64,000 nt of DNA from assembly GCF_021462225.1 (NCBI RefSeq), contig NC_061804.1:13992740-14056739 (forward strand), in the 5' to 3' direction. A program made the translations under genes and the position numbers. The notes beneath the pieces were generated by a model. That model saw only the letters and a program-made list of their open reading frames with translations, ran no database searches and was not told where the DNA came from. Positions 24,107-36,907 of the stretch are shown in pieces; the first letter of the stretch is position 1; every line of letters begins with the position of its first letter. This DNA is from Girardinichthys multiradiatus. Lineage: Eukaryota > Chordata > Actinopteri > Cyprinodontiformes > Goodeidae.

Positions 24107-24151
24107 TATATAATATAATATAATATAATATAATATAATATAATATAATAT
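24107..24151. repeat. (TATAA)n microsatellite
   Basis: About eight perfect ATATA/TATAA pentamer units, 230 bases upstream of the gene B start codon. Confidence 0.85.
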
Positions 24152-24378
24152 ATCAAACTTTCTCGCCATAACACTTGCGCTTCTTCTGTATGTATGAGGT
24201 CAGTTAATAATTATAGAATTTACAGTTATGGATTATGGTTTGGCCTACATGGGAGGACAGGTTTATTCATAAAGAAGCAAAAATCACACTCCCTAAGAGG
24301 AGGGTGGGATGGATTTAATCTGAAACCCAACAGTTTTAGAAAATCCCAATCTGAGCTCATTCATTCCTGTTTCCTATC

Positions 24379-25986
24379 ATGCTCCCAGAGCCTTCCGCCA
24401 CCAACAAAGCGGCTGATTACGAAGCGGCAACCTCTTTCCTCGGAGAATGGGGACGTTTCCAGCGGCGGGTCTTTTTCCTCCTCTGCCTAAGTGTCGTCCC
24501 TAATGGACTCGTCGCCTTCTCGATCGTTTTTCTGGCCGACACGCCGGCCCACCGCTGCCTGCTTCCCGCGCACCTAAACCTCAGCGCCGCATGGAGGAAC
24601 AGCAGCATCCCGCTGGAGGAGGAGGATTCGAGCCGCGGAGGCGCTTTGGTGCCCAGCAAATGCTCCAGATACAAACTGGAGCATGTGCTGAATTACTCGG
24701 AGAGAGGTTTGCTACCTGGAGTGGACGTTAATCTGTCTAATGTTCCCAAAGAAGGCTGCTTGGACGGATGGACGTTTGATCAGAGCGTTTATACATCTAC
24801 TATTGTATCTGAGGTGGGTTTAACTCCCAACTCATTGGATGCTTTTGCTACTGATATGCCAATGAAGATGATGATGTTATAGGAGCCTATTTCATTGCTC
24901 ACTAATCTAATTTAACGATATATTAGGTTACAGGTAAAAATATGGAAATCCAAACTTTTTTTATTACGGTAAAAAAAAAAAGATGGTAGCTTTGCAAATA
25001 ATATTTACAGAAATAAAGACTCAATGGCTACATGTAACCTATTTTTCAAATGGCAGTGCACATTTGAAAAATATTTGTGCATAATTCTGTATTTTTTGTT
25101 TACCATTATTCATATTCATGCTTATGAAACCTACTTAATTTTGGTGTTTGGTTTTTAAATGTGTGTTTCACTCTGCATGCACTATTAACCTTTGCCTGAT
25201 CCTATATGTACTGCATGTGCCCACAATTTGTTCTCTTTTTTTCAGTGGAACCTGGTGTGTGATGAAAGTTGGAAGAGCCCACTGACATCTTCTATCTTCT
25301 TCTGCGGTGTTCTCACTGGCTCCTTAATTTCTGGACAGCTCTCTGACAGGTTGTAAATTCGGTATTAGTTTTAGAGACACTAAGGTGCTCTGTGAATACA
25401 GAAGTGATTGCTTACTTGGAGAGTAACTCACACGCTCAAATACTTACTCATAAATGCACAAAAAAAAATAATAATAATAGAAGCGGCCAATATTCCTTTG
25501 ACTGGCTCTGACTGGCAATCAATGCCTAAAATCTTAGAACTCCTATTTTCGGTCTATAAATGCATTTATTCAGCAGCATAGTCTTTGAAGCACTTTTTGA
25601 ATTTCTGCTTCTAGCTTTATCAAAGAACATTAAGCATATTTGTTTCTCTTTTATGTGGTATAAATCTTTGTTTGAAATAGATAAATATGGAAACAATCAA
25701 AATGGAATTTGGCCAGTTAGACCTCAAGGAAAACAAACTATTATCACAAAGGAAAATTATGATCATTGCATTGGTAGGTTAACCCATTGGCAAAGACAAT
25801 CATTGCTTGTACACAAGTTTACTCAACCCTCAAGATAATGTTTTCTGTTCAACAGCAGTTCAACAAGACAAGATGTCATGCTGTTAATCAATCACTAGAG
25901 CTTTCAAGGGTCAAATTTCAGCTCTGCATAACTGTAACACAGATGATCTGAGTAAAAAGGCTCAGGTTTCAGAACAATATGGAAGC

Positions 25987-26019
<33 letters not shown>

Positions 26020-29000
26020 GACAGACAGACAGACAGACAGACACACAGACAGACACACAGACAGACACACAGACAGACACACAGAAAGGCAGAGTTAAGC
26101 ACACCTGTGGATGTATTTAAAGGTAACACCTCAAACGCACTGTTTCCCTATGTGAGATCATGGAAACATAAAAAGAAATCATGTAAGATGTCAGGAAGAG
26201 AAGAATGGACCTCCATAAATCTGTGTCATCCTCGAGTACATTTTCCAGATGCCTACAGTTTATCTATTTAAAAAACTCACATGGAAGTCTAAACAGTTTG
26301 GGCAGCCATCATACTATTCAGGAAAAAAAAGATGTTTTGGTGTGAAAGCTCAACCCCTGAACAAAAGCAAAAGACCTTGTGAAGATGCTGTCTGAAGCAG
26401 GTAAGAGAGTGTGATTATCCAGAGTAAAACAAGTTTTTTTACTGACATAGACCAGAAGACCACTCAAAGAGGAAGAAGCCATCACTCAAAAAGCAACATA
26501 AGAAGCCAGATTGCTCTAGTTCTGTCTGGGAGTTTTGCTACAGGAGGGACTGGTGCATTAAAGATTGCATCATGAGGAAGGAAGTTCATGTGTAAAGACT
26601 AAAGCAACATCTCAACACATCAGCCAGGAAGGTAAAAATGGTTTCTTCTAAATGGGCAATGTCCCTGAACTTACTGCCAAATTAGTATTAGTTAAAAAGT
26701 GGTTTGAAGACAACACATTTAATGTTTTGGAGGATGTCACAAAATGCTGATCTCAGTCCCATAGTAAACATGATGGCTAATCTGATAAGGTCACGCCAGT
26801 TCTGTCCATGGACCAAAATCCAAGGAAACTAGTATGCAAGGCTTGTGACAGGATACCAAAAATCTTCCTAGAGTTAAAAAGTCTATTCTACTCCTACTAA
26901 GGAAAGTTATTTAAGGTGTTTTTTTTTATTTTAGAGGGCCTTCAGTTTTCCTAAAATAGATAATGACTTCCCTGATCTCTTTCAAAAAAAAAAAATCTGT
27001 TCAGCTGCTACAAATTTGACTTTTATCGTAACATAATTTCCATGTTTACAGATCAGATATAAGTAGATAAGAGTTTTGAGAGGCAATTTATCTATATAAT
27101 AAATGTGTTTTTACATTTTAAGAGGAGCAAATTCCTAATAACAGTGCACAAATGAGTGGCAAAAGTCAAATTATGATTTAGTTTACTCCACTATTGCAGA
27201 ACGATGCAAGGACAAAATACATAATGGTAACAGACTGAGTGTAGTGTTTTGTAATCTCCCCACTTTGTACAAACTGTTTACATTCAAATTTCTTTGTGCT
27301 TAATGTCAATTTCAGGTTTGGGAGAAAAATTGTGATGTTTGCCACCATAGCTATACAGGCAGTCTTCAGATTCATTCAAGTTTTCTCTCCAAACTGGATC
27401 ACTTTCTGTGCTTTGTATTTCATTGTCGGGATGGGACAAGTTTCCAATTACGTGGTTGCATTTGTTTTAGGTACATCACTTCATATCGTTTTAAATTATT
27501 CATTGTGATACAAACCCACTGTAACAATGTTTAATAACCTTGCTTTAAGGAATGGAAGTATTAGGCCTGCATATCAGGACAATTTTCTCCACGGCTGGAA
27601 TGAGTCTGTTCTTTGGTGCGGGCTACATGCTGTTGCCGCTGCTCGCATTCTTCGTAAATGACTGGAGGATGCTGCTCCTTGCCCTGATGCTACCAAGCTG
27701 CCTGTGTTTGCCTCTGTGGTGGTAGGTAGGTGTATGTTGGCTAATCTGTGTCATTTTGTTCCATGGGTATTGTTAAATAACGTACTTTTCAAGCTGAATG
27801 TTTTTCTCTACTCTTGTTGTCCAGATGAACTCTTGACCATTGTAAATAGAAGTCTACTGATAAGTCCCATTTTATTTTATTTTTTATTTTGCGGTGTTGG
27901 CCTTTATTTTTCCAGGTTGCTTCGCGGACTAAGGCCTCCGTACATGGGTCATGCACCTAACCCCCTACGCCACCATCGCTGCGCCCATCCCATTTTCTTT
28001 TTAATAGATTTTTCATTTTCTTTCATACAAAATTTTATGTTCAGCAAATTTGCATTTGGATTTAATTTTATGTTTTATATTATCTTTGGAAGATTGGTCT
28101 TTATCTGACCTCGTCTCTCGCAAATCGGGTATGAAAGATTTAAGCTGTGGAAGAATAACAGTGAAACTGAATAGCTTATTAAGTTATGGAAAAACACATG
28201 ATGATCGGAGCATAGAATTTTTTTCTGAATTGTTTTAATGCACAGTCACCATCAATAATGGCATGAAAACTCAGCAAAGAATTTGCCAAGTTTGGCTGTT
28301 GGACAAATTACCTTATAAGATCCACTTCATTGATCACTTTGCAGGAAAATTGGCATGTTAAAGCAGCTCACATAAAGTTCAAAGAAATTAAATATAACAG
28401 ACTATTTAAAAGAAGATTATTATTATTATTGTAATTATTTGTAATACTGTGATTACTCATTCTTGACTGTAAAACACCATGATTGATTCAGGGACTACTT
28501 GGTGAAGTGGTTCATTCAAGTAATGCTCTATTTAGAAAGCTGAATCCTTTTCCTGACAACTCTTTTTAGCCTGTTGTTCTTGTTCTGTACAACCTGTACT
28601 GTTTTTAAAACTGTTTAAGGACTGCTGTATTGGGTAGCTCTTGAGGTTTTTATGGTTATTCTCAGCACTGCACAGTCTGGTCTTGGTTTGAGAGAGGGAG
28701 ATGCACTCCTTGGTCCCTAGACATAAATTGCATCTTGTTTTCAGGATGAGACATTTTGTTAGTAAATTCCTAAATTTTTCAAATTGACTTAGATCAACGA
28801 TTGCTTCTCTAAAATAATAATCTCATGTCTTTGCTGTTGCTTCTCTCCATCGACTTTGCATAATGAGGCAGGTTTATCCCGGAGTCTCCTCGCTGGTTGC
28901 TCTCTCAGGGAAGAATAGCAGAAGCCGAGGCCATAATCAGAAATGCAGCTAAAATGAACAACATTGAGCCCCCGGTGGTCATCTTTAATCCTTTACAGGT

Positions 29001-32000
29001 GAGAAAATCTTGAATGGTTTGGTAAAATAAAACAGTTACCAGACCATAGCAGATAATTTACAGCCAGAGTTTTTTCTTTAGCTTACTGTGGTTATAAGAA
29101 AATAAGTTAAACAAATGAACAGAAACTAATAAATATAAGACAGGAAATTAAGAAAACAATTACATCTCTTTAGTGCAGACCTAAAGTGTTTGTTGTTGTA
29201 ATAATGTATGGACATCAAGATACTAATCTTGTCTTATCAGTAGGTTAATTTATTATGATTAATTGCGATCTGGGTATCAGCCATAAAGGAAGGTGATTGT
29301 TTTTAATTAGCTGCTGGGTAAATGCCTCTCTCTTTGCACAAGAGACTCCTTCATCCAGCTAGGGTCCATATCCTGTGACAAAACCTGTGAACTTTATTCT
29401 AGAAACAAAACTGTTGCAAATGATGACCTTTACTCTGTGCAGACACAAGTCCTGTAATTCCCATATGAACAATGGCTCCTCAGTTGTGACAGAATGTCTG
29501 GCTTGTTTGCCCTTTTTTTGCATATGTCACATATAATTTGTATTCAGTAAATTAATTTAAAGATAAAGATATTTTTTTCAATTTTCTTAATCATCCAATG
29601 GGTTTTTCGAGGGTTCTTCTGAGTCTTCTGCCTAGTAATATAATACATACAAATTATTTAGTAGTTTAATTGATCTAAGACAGCAATAAGATGAAAAGGC
29701 AAAACTTTACTGTAATGTTTTCCCTTTCCGTTTGGATTTATGCACATTGCCTTGCAAAAATATTCATACACCTTGAAAATTTCACATTGCCTTGTCACAT
29801 ATTACATTATAGCCACAAGATTCAGTGTATTTTATTGTGATTTTATGTAATGGATCCACACAAAGTGGTGAATAATTGTAAAGAATAAGAAATATTAAGT
29901 CTTGCAAGGAACACACAAGTAGGTGGAAGAATGTACTCTGGTCAGATAGGACCAAAAATTGAACTTTTTAGCTAACCTGGAAAACACCATGTGTAAGGGT
30001 AACCTGAAAAATCATTCACTCTGGAAACATGGTAGTACCAGCATCGTGCTGTGGGGATACTTTGATTGAACTGGTCAGAGTTTATGGGTAGATAGATGAA
30101 GCTATATAGCAGACAATCTTTCACCCCAAATAAACTGGGTTAGAGGTTTATCTTTCACAGCTGGAGCTACAATGGAATGGCGTAGATCACAGCATTAATA
30201 TGTGTTAGAATGGACCAGTCAAAGCCCAGATTAAAATCCTAAATCCTATTCAGAATCGCAGGCAAGACTTGCAATATGTTTTCACAGGTACTCAATGTAA
30301 ACTGATCAAGATTTTTTTTTAAATAAAAAGGAGCAAAAATTTTAGCCTCCAGATGTACAAAGCTGGTAGAAACTATAAGTTCACTCAGCAAGTGTCAGCG
30401 AACTCAACAGCCTCCTTTTCATTACATTACCTCTTGACTGGTGTCTCAGTGTGTTAATTAGTTGTCTGTTGTTGTTCTTCATGCTCTGCTGCTTCACAGA
30501 ATGGAGTTAAGGCAGAGGAGAGGAGGGCCTATAACATCTGTGACCTGCTTCGTTCTCCAAACATCCGCTGGATCTCGATCACGCTGTGGTTGATCTGGTG
30601 AGTCCAAGTTGTCCCAGTGGGCCTCCACATTCCACACACCAACTACAGTTAGATACACACAAGCACACAGTTTAGGCCCACTTTTTGTACATACAGTACA
30701 ATCACAGTCTTTCCATGTGTAACCTTTTGTTCATGTGTCATCTTAATTACATTACAGACCCTTTCTCTGAACATCAAAGAGATGTCAAGTGCTGTGCAGC
30801 AACCGCTATGATCAAAATCAGGCTTCATGCAATTGCACAGCATGGATGGACTATGTGTGCTGAGTGGGACATTTTTGTTTTTGTTTTGGTATTACAAGCA
30901 CATACCATGATTTAAACTACATGTCGTCTTGGATTGATTTTTACAAATTCAGAGCTTACAAGTTTTTAGCCTGAAATAGAGCAGAATATTTAAAGAATTT
31001 TCACATTTTGAATTAGTCAAAATATAAAATGATTTAATGAGAACAGGCTAATTATTGGAAAAGGTAATGTGTAAGATGCTCTGAAACAGTTGTAAAACTA
31101 AAGTGAAAAGAAAAATGTTATAACCACTTCGGTTATTTGGTACCACTCCAGGCATTCAGATAAATATATTTTCTGTTGTAGAAAATAAAAGCAGCTTCAG
31201 TACCAGTGGAACCAATTCAGTAATTGTTTAAGATAAAACTTTAAGTATTCAACAAATCCTTGTACTTAGAATTATTATTCTGATTAAAACCTGATCAATT
31301 TTATGCCCACAGGAACACCCTCACCATCGCCTACTTTGCCCTTTCCCTGAACACGGCGAACCTCCATGGGAATGCCTACTTCAACTGTTTCCTGTCCGCC
31401 CTGGTGGAGATGCCAGCCTACGTTCTGTCCTGGGTCATGTTTCGCTGGTGTTCCAGACGAATGAGTGTTTTCTCATCGCTCTCCTCAGGAGGGGTGTTCC
31501 TACTGATCATGCAGCTCATACCAGCAAGTATGACATCACTGTTTGCAGAATTTTATTATCTATATACATATTGTCTAATAAACTTTGATCAAATTCATGT
31601 TTTTATTCACTGTAGACTTGGTGGCTGCATCCATAACGTTTGAGATGATGGGGAAGTTTGCTGTGTCGACTGCATTTGCTGTTGTGTATGCCTACACAGC
31701 AGAGCTGTACCCAACTGTGCTGAGAAACACAGCTGTTGGCGCCTGCTCTATGGCCTCCAGAATAGGCAGCATTATTGCTCCATTTTTCATTTATTTAAGT
31801 AAGTCCTGTCATCTTCTTCTGCTCAGTGAAACTGAAGCTACTGGCTCATCTTAATAAATTATGTACTGATAAAGTATCAACATACCAAAGCAACAGTTAT
31901 TCAGTTCGGGTGATTGTCCTTTCAGTTTCTATGATTTTTCTCCTGAACCCCCTATTTGTTTTACCTGAGGCTCCTTATTTCAAAACGCCCTGAAAGGTTT

Positions 32001-34739
32001 TATGAATACTTTGAGTTGACAAGATGTGAAAACGCCTTAGAATAATTCCATCTTTTATTGCCGTAACATTATCTGACACTATTTTTTTTATCCGATCTCT
32101 AGTGCATTCACATTTATGTACATTTATTAAGTGGGACAACTGAAAAACAATCCTGTATAAAAACCTTTTTTTTTTTTTTACAATCAGCAGAGCCATAGGT
32201 AGTGGCAACACTAACAAGTACTTCAGCTGATCAGATTGTCATGGAAGATTTAAGTAGTTATCTGTGACTGATTTCCTGGGGCATAAATATAATGTGGCAC
32301 AGACGCCAATTTTTTCATGGCACTCTTCATAATAGGGGAAAAACCTCCAAAAACAAACCATTCAAGCATTATAAATGTGTGTTGGTTTTCATAAGTCAGG
32401 AAATGGGGACAAGACAAAAGCTACATGCCTGAACTTTCCTAAGAACCTGGGTTTATTTCATCACCACACACAGTAAGCAGGATGGTAGGGGAGGTAAAAA
32501 AAAAATCTCTAAAACTCATTGTTAGAGAGCTGCAGCAATAAGGTCTTAGGTTTGTATCTTTCTGCACGTTACTGCGAGTTTGTATGTTCTTGCCGTGTTT
32601 GCATGGGTTTTTCTTGGCTATACAGGCTCCTTCACACATTACAAAAACATGACTGTTAGCTAATTGGCTACGCTAAATTACCCTTACGTATGAGTGTGTG
32701 GACGCATGGTTGTTTGTCATGAATTAAATTGAATTGAATTCGATATTCCTTTTGCTTTTTCTTATGGTCCAAAAACATGCATGTTAGTGTTCATTTGTCT
32801 CTATAAAATGTGCTCAGGGTTGAGTGCGTGTGCATAGGTGCTGTGCAGGGTGTAACCCTTCTCTCTGGAGATAGGAACCAGCTTTACCACCCCCCACCCA
32901 AAAAAAGTAAATAGAATAGAAATAGAAGACATACAAATGACCTTTAATGTCTCTCAGTGGGGATATTCAGGTGTACAAGCAGCAAAGTGACAGGCATGAC
33001 AAAGTATTCGCATTCACACAATTGAGGGCCCTGAATACTTTTGCCTTTTTTATCCATTTTGTGTGTAACCTGCTGTGCCTTGAAATTCACTGTCACATTT
33101 GTTTTAATCTGCTTGTCTTTGTATTTAGGGAGGAAACCACACATTAAAACATAGAATAGCCCCTGCCAGAAATTCACTAAACAACCAGTCACTTCAAGAC
33201 AAATGTTCTCTGTAATCCACTAAAGTCGTACTTTGAATATTTGTTTGTCTTTTTGTTGTTAGCAGCTGTGCAGTCCATTGATAGTAGACAAGGTTGGTTT
33301 TCACCATCCTTTCTCCTTCGTTTGATGTTACAACACAGGAACCTATTCTGTCTCCCTGCCTTACATCCTAATGGGAAGTCTAACAACTGCGGCGGGGTTG
33401 CTGAGCCTTCTGCTGCCTGAGAGCTTTGGAATGCCACTGCCGGACACCATCAATCACATGCAACAATTCCCTGGGTAAAGCTAAACCTTCTATACCTGCA
33501 TCTAAAAGACAAACACTATTACCATTGTATTCATCTTAAATGTTCGGAAAGCCTAATCGTTTTACATGATTTAATTGTAGAAAATGAATAATGTATGAAA
33601 ACTATCAGAAATCAGTTGTGAAGATGCATTGGATGGATTCTTTTCTTTAATTATTTTTTTAAATGTGCCATCTTTTTAAATTGTTAACCCCTAAACAGTC
33701 AAAAGGTAGACCTTTTGCCTTTTGACTGTTTTACAGGGCTGCGTTAGAATAAACAAGGTTTCATTTGCTCAGTAAATAATTTTATGCTAAGACGAAACAC
33801 ACTGTTCTAAACCACCTACAATCAACAACCTGACAGACATTATGGCCAGTTATTGGAGCTATTCGTGTAAAGCAATACCAATCATTACTTGACTTTGGTA
33901 CAAGAATTAGTCAAGCTAAAACACATAGCAAAAACCTTTGTTGAACATGAAAGAATAGTTTGGAAATAATGTCTTCTTGCTGTATACCTACTTTTTTAAA
34001 TGGATTTTATAAATGTAAATATGAATTAAATTAATTTTTCAGCATAGCTGGCAACACAAAAGGTTAGATATTAATCGAAGCTGTTCATATCACACAGATG
34101 AAAAACAGAAATTTACACAAGCGTTATGAAAAGAAATTGTTTTTCCAGATTGTTCAACATCAGCATAGACAATTTGGAAAAGCCCAGGTAATGGAGTAAT
34201 GCCTTCATAAGCTTCTCATTGGTTAATTGGGATTTTGCCTTAATTGGAGGCGCGCCTGGAGGTTCTTCTTTGGGCAACACCTTTAACATACTGTAACCTT
34301 GTATAAAATCATGGAAAGGACCACTACTAGACTAGTTTATCCTTGGGTACAATTTTCAGTTGCCTTAAGTTGTCACATTCAAACATTTCAAACAACAATA
34401 TGCAACTATATGAGTCTGACCATAATAAACATTACATTTGGAGGACAAAGAGGGAAGTTTGCAAGCTTGGGAACATGATCCCAGCTGTAAAGAACATTGT
34501 GTGGTTGTTTTGCTGCAGGAGGGACCGGTGCAATTTACAAAACACATGTATACAGATGTAAAATATAAGGCAGGGTTCTGCCTTCTATGAAGCTCAATAA
34601 CTTTGCATTTCTTTGTTTCTACAGATGTTGTCGGAAGACACCTTACATTGTCACGCACACTATAGAGGAGGAAAAATCTACAGAAGTAAGGTCTCTGGTC
34701 ATAAGGGAGCAGCTCTCAAGTCTGAATTCAAACAAATGA
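24379..34739 (+). CDS. slc22a4/slc22a5-like: SLC22 OCTN-like transporter, gene B (complete, 10 exons, 579 aa)
   Basis: Complete SLC22/OCTN-type transporter, expected in the plasma membrane and carrying carnitine, related zwitterions or organic cations. Exons: 24379-24813, 25246-25349, 27316-27470, 27550-27721, 28872-28998, 30500-30597, 31313-31527, 31616-31798, 33339-33474, 34625-34739 (TGA). The sum is 1740 bases with no stop or frameshift. Features in order: FLGEWGRFQ before TM1; a long first extracellular loop with sequons NLS, NSS, NYS, NLS and conserved cysteines; STIVSEWNLVC; GQLSDRFGRK (MFS motif A, across exons 2/3); [61 protein letters not shown]. Human OCTNs are 551-557 aa; the excess is mainly in exon 1. 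The tail ends in NSNK, so the PDZ ligand (TAF) of human OCTN1/2 is absent, and GTEILGKS is replaced by GMEVLGLH. Introns contain Tc1 and SINE remnants. Neighbour gene C is a tandem duplicate. The choice between slc22a4 and slc22a5 needs a tree. Confidence 0.93.
25987..26083. repeat. (CAGA)n microsatellite
   Basis: Tandem CAGA/CACA tetramers with interruptions in intron 2 of gene B. The cysteine/valine-rich frame on the minus strand here is a by-product. Confidence 0.9.
26095..26990 (+). mobile_element. Degenerate Tc1-like remnant (fourth family)
   Basis: Plus strand follows a Tc1 transposase gene in order: GCACACCTGTGGATGTATTTAA-type leader, [16 protein letters not shown] start, [15 protein letters not shown] HTH region, [13 protein letters not shown], a GGxGASW-type segment with [25 protein letters not shown] and so on, to a G-Y-P-K-x-F relict. 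Frames are broken repeatedly. A second relict of the same family is at 34275-34560. Intron 2 of gene B. Confidence 0.65.
27890..27990 (-). repeat. Possible tRNA-like SINE fragment
   Basis: The reverse complement contains GTGGCGTAGGGGGTTAGGTG followed by CATGACCCATGTACGGAGG, resembling the head of a tRNA-derived fish SINE. Fragmentary. Intron 4 of gene B. Confidence 0.35.
29745..30370 (+). mobile_element. Degenerate Tc1-like remnant (CCTTGCAAAA family)
   Basis: Begins TTGCCTTGCAAAAATATTCA, the terminus of this family. Further on it resembles the transposase coding strand: GGTAGTACCAGCATCGTGCTGTGG (KHGGSSIMLWG type), then near 30210 [10 protein letters not shown] followed by stops. Plus orientation in intron 5 of gene B. 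Confidence 0.6.
32540..32885 (+). repeat. Degraded copy of the tRNA-like SINE-type repeat
   Basis: Keeps GTCTTTCTGCACG, TTTGTATGTTCTTGCCGTG, TTAGCTAATTGGCTACGCTAAATT and ACGCATGGTTGTTTGTC in the order of the 59262 copy, with insertions. Intron 8 of gene B. Confidence 0.6.
34275..34560 (+). mobile_element. Degenerate Tc1-like fragment (fourth family)
   Basis: Contains segments for a [18 protein letters not shown] stretch and CTGCAGGAGGGACCGGTGCA, matching the transposase centre of the family at 26095. Intron 9 of gene B, immediately before exon 10. Confidence 0.55.
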
Positions 34740-35008
34740 GGAGCCATGAAGTTCATGTGTGCATATATGAGAAAATCCATCTTTGGTCTGGGAAATCATA
34801 CACAAAAAAGCATTGTGTGTGAAGTGATTTTCCCAACATTTCTATGAAACTTTTTTTTTTCTTCACCACACCATCAAAATACTTTATGAGTTACAGTACT
34901 TTTCTCTTTTGTGCATTACTATTCTTTTCCTCCGTTAATGTAACTGCTGCCTTAGTTGAAAGTGCTGATAAACTCAAAATGTTGTAAGAGAATTTGGAAC
35001 GTAAAAGT

Positions 35009-35014
35009 ATTAAA
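35009..35014 (+). promoter_or_regulatory. Candidate poly(A) signal of gene B
   Basis: ATTAAA, 270 bases after the gene B stop codon. It is the common variant hexamer and lies at about the same distance as the AATAAA of gene C. No other hexamer was chosen; the choice is inference. Confidence 0.4.
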
Positions 35015-35395
35015 ATACAGGTTTCATTTTTACCCTACTTTTTTAAATATAAATGTATGAAACTGTTTTACTTACATTTCTGGTCAATATTTTATCTTCA
35101 TTATTTCTGATTTAATAATATAGACTGAGCCACATAAACCTGTTGTTTTTAACAGTTCTCTGATAAATCACACATGTGTGAAATTGTAATACAATTCAAT
35201 TTTTACTGCACTTTTAATAGTTACCATCTTCTGCTGTGATTAGAAAAGAGCCCAAACATGTAACAGGGAATCATGTTTAAATTCTTTTTGTGTGGGAAAA
35301 TGTTACCTGCAGCTCCCACAAATCTGATTTTCATTATTTCTGATGTTAGTTTGATCTCAAATGTACTTTAAAAGTGCATAGTGTCTTGTATGCAC

Positions 35396-35858
35396 TGATG
35401 GCAAAAGCATTATGACCACTGACAGATAAATAAATAACACGGGTAAGCTCTTAATCATGACACCTGCTAGTGAGTGCGATTTTTTTGTTTGTTTTAGGAA
35501 ACGAGTAATCATATTGGCTTTAAAGTTTATGTGGCAAGACGTGCAAATATGAGAATTTGACAGAGATCTAATGACGACTAGATAGCTGGGTCAGTGCAAC
35601 TGTTGTGGGGTGTCAAAAGTGGTCCAAAGTGGGTACAGGGAGGAACCAGTGACAGTGTTGATGCAAGTAGGAAATAAAGGTTGGCCTGTTTGCTCTGATC
35701 CAATAAACAAGCTACTGTGGCACAAATTACTGAAGAAGTTAAAGATGGTTTTGACAAAAAGGTTTCAGAATACACAGTGCATTGTTGCATATGGGCCTTG
35801 ATAGTTACAGACCAGGCAGGGTGCCCATCATGGTAGTCATAATGTTATGCTTGAAAAG
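35396..35858 (+). mobile_element. Internally deleted Tc1-like element (fifth family)
   Basis: Begins GGCAAAAGCATTATGACCAC and ends with the near complement GTAGTCATAATGTTATGC. The interior follows the N-terminal HTH part of a transposase (segments like SCGVSKVVQSGYRE, ATVAQITEEVKDGFDKKVSEYTVHCC) but lacks the catalytic half. Non-coding now. It lies downstream of gene B. Confidence 0.6.
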
Positions 35859-36907
35859 TAAAAAAGGCCAACAGGCCAAACAGAAGACTTAGGATGTCCA
35901 TGAGTAAGACACATGTTGGATAAGTATCTTCAGTCTAACTGTCCAATAGATAAGAATAAAGGAGCAATAAAATGACTTTTGTTACACATTTAAATGAATA
36001 TGTTGTTTTTTTATTTTAAAGTCCAACCTAAATCTGATTGGGGCATAACTTGTCCTTTTTTTACCTATAGATTTTGTATCATTCTTGGAAATCTTTACAA
36101 CAAATAATTTTAGTTATCCATTTATCACAAATTTCCCTAAAACGGCATACTACTGTATTGGTGTGTCAGGCTAGTGATTTATTTGACTTTTCCCCAAAAT
36201 GATCTTGAACAAAGAAAACAATTGTTTATTTTTGAAGTGACTGGATTAATTAGAGACAAATCTCTGAACTGTTTCTCAACCTAATTAATTGTTATAAAGT
36301 CAGAGACTATTTTGCAGTCGTGTTACTATCAATTACGGGGTATCAAGACTAAACCTTGCCAACAAATGTTCATATTTGTGATTTTTTTATATCTTCTGTT
36401 ATATATTTTATTAGTTTGGCTGAATGTCAAATTACACTGTGCTTTACACCTCCCTCAGCGGCATGAACCTTGTCCTCTTAAGGCCCTTTTCTGTTCCACA
36501 TTCTTAGAGCTGAAGAGAAGGGCTATCTCGGAGATTTTGGTTGAAGTCTCGTTAAATGTTAAACACAGAATGACATTTTAGTGGGATTGAAGTACAAACC
36601 AACACTAACAGCAAACAAAGTACTCATTAACTATTTTAACAGTTTTTTTAATGAATAATTATAAAAAATTATGATTTATCAAACAGACCATTACAATAAA
36701 AGCATATTCAAGTCTTACAAGCCTTGTGGTATAATACATACATGATGGTAATATACTGTTTTCTATCTTTTTACTATATTTAAACATCAAGAGAATAAAA
36801 AGCATTAGATGTTTTAAACCCGTTCAATTTATAACAAACCGCAAAGTGCCGTTTTCTGTCTGGACTTTTATCTGGTTTTACAGCAAAGTAGTATTTTAAG
36901 AATGAAC
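35859..36907. other. Spacer between genes B and C, nothing recognised
   Basis: AT-rich, no gene or named repeat. The 89-codon frame at 36312-36581 has no recognisable similarity. Confidence 0.4.

Noticed and set aside
24194..24490. 98-codon frame overlapping the start of gene B
   Set aside because: Out of frame with the conserved transporter exon; upstream part not conserved with gene C.
25904..26104. Cysteine/valine/serine-rich minus-strand protein
   Set aside because: Pure translation of the (CAGA)n microsatellite.
31585..31854. Long single-frame reading of exon 8 of gene B extending into both introns
   Set aside because: Good AG/GT borders at 31616 and 31798 and the exact 183-base match to genes C and D show the true exon limits.
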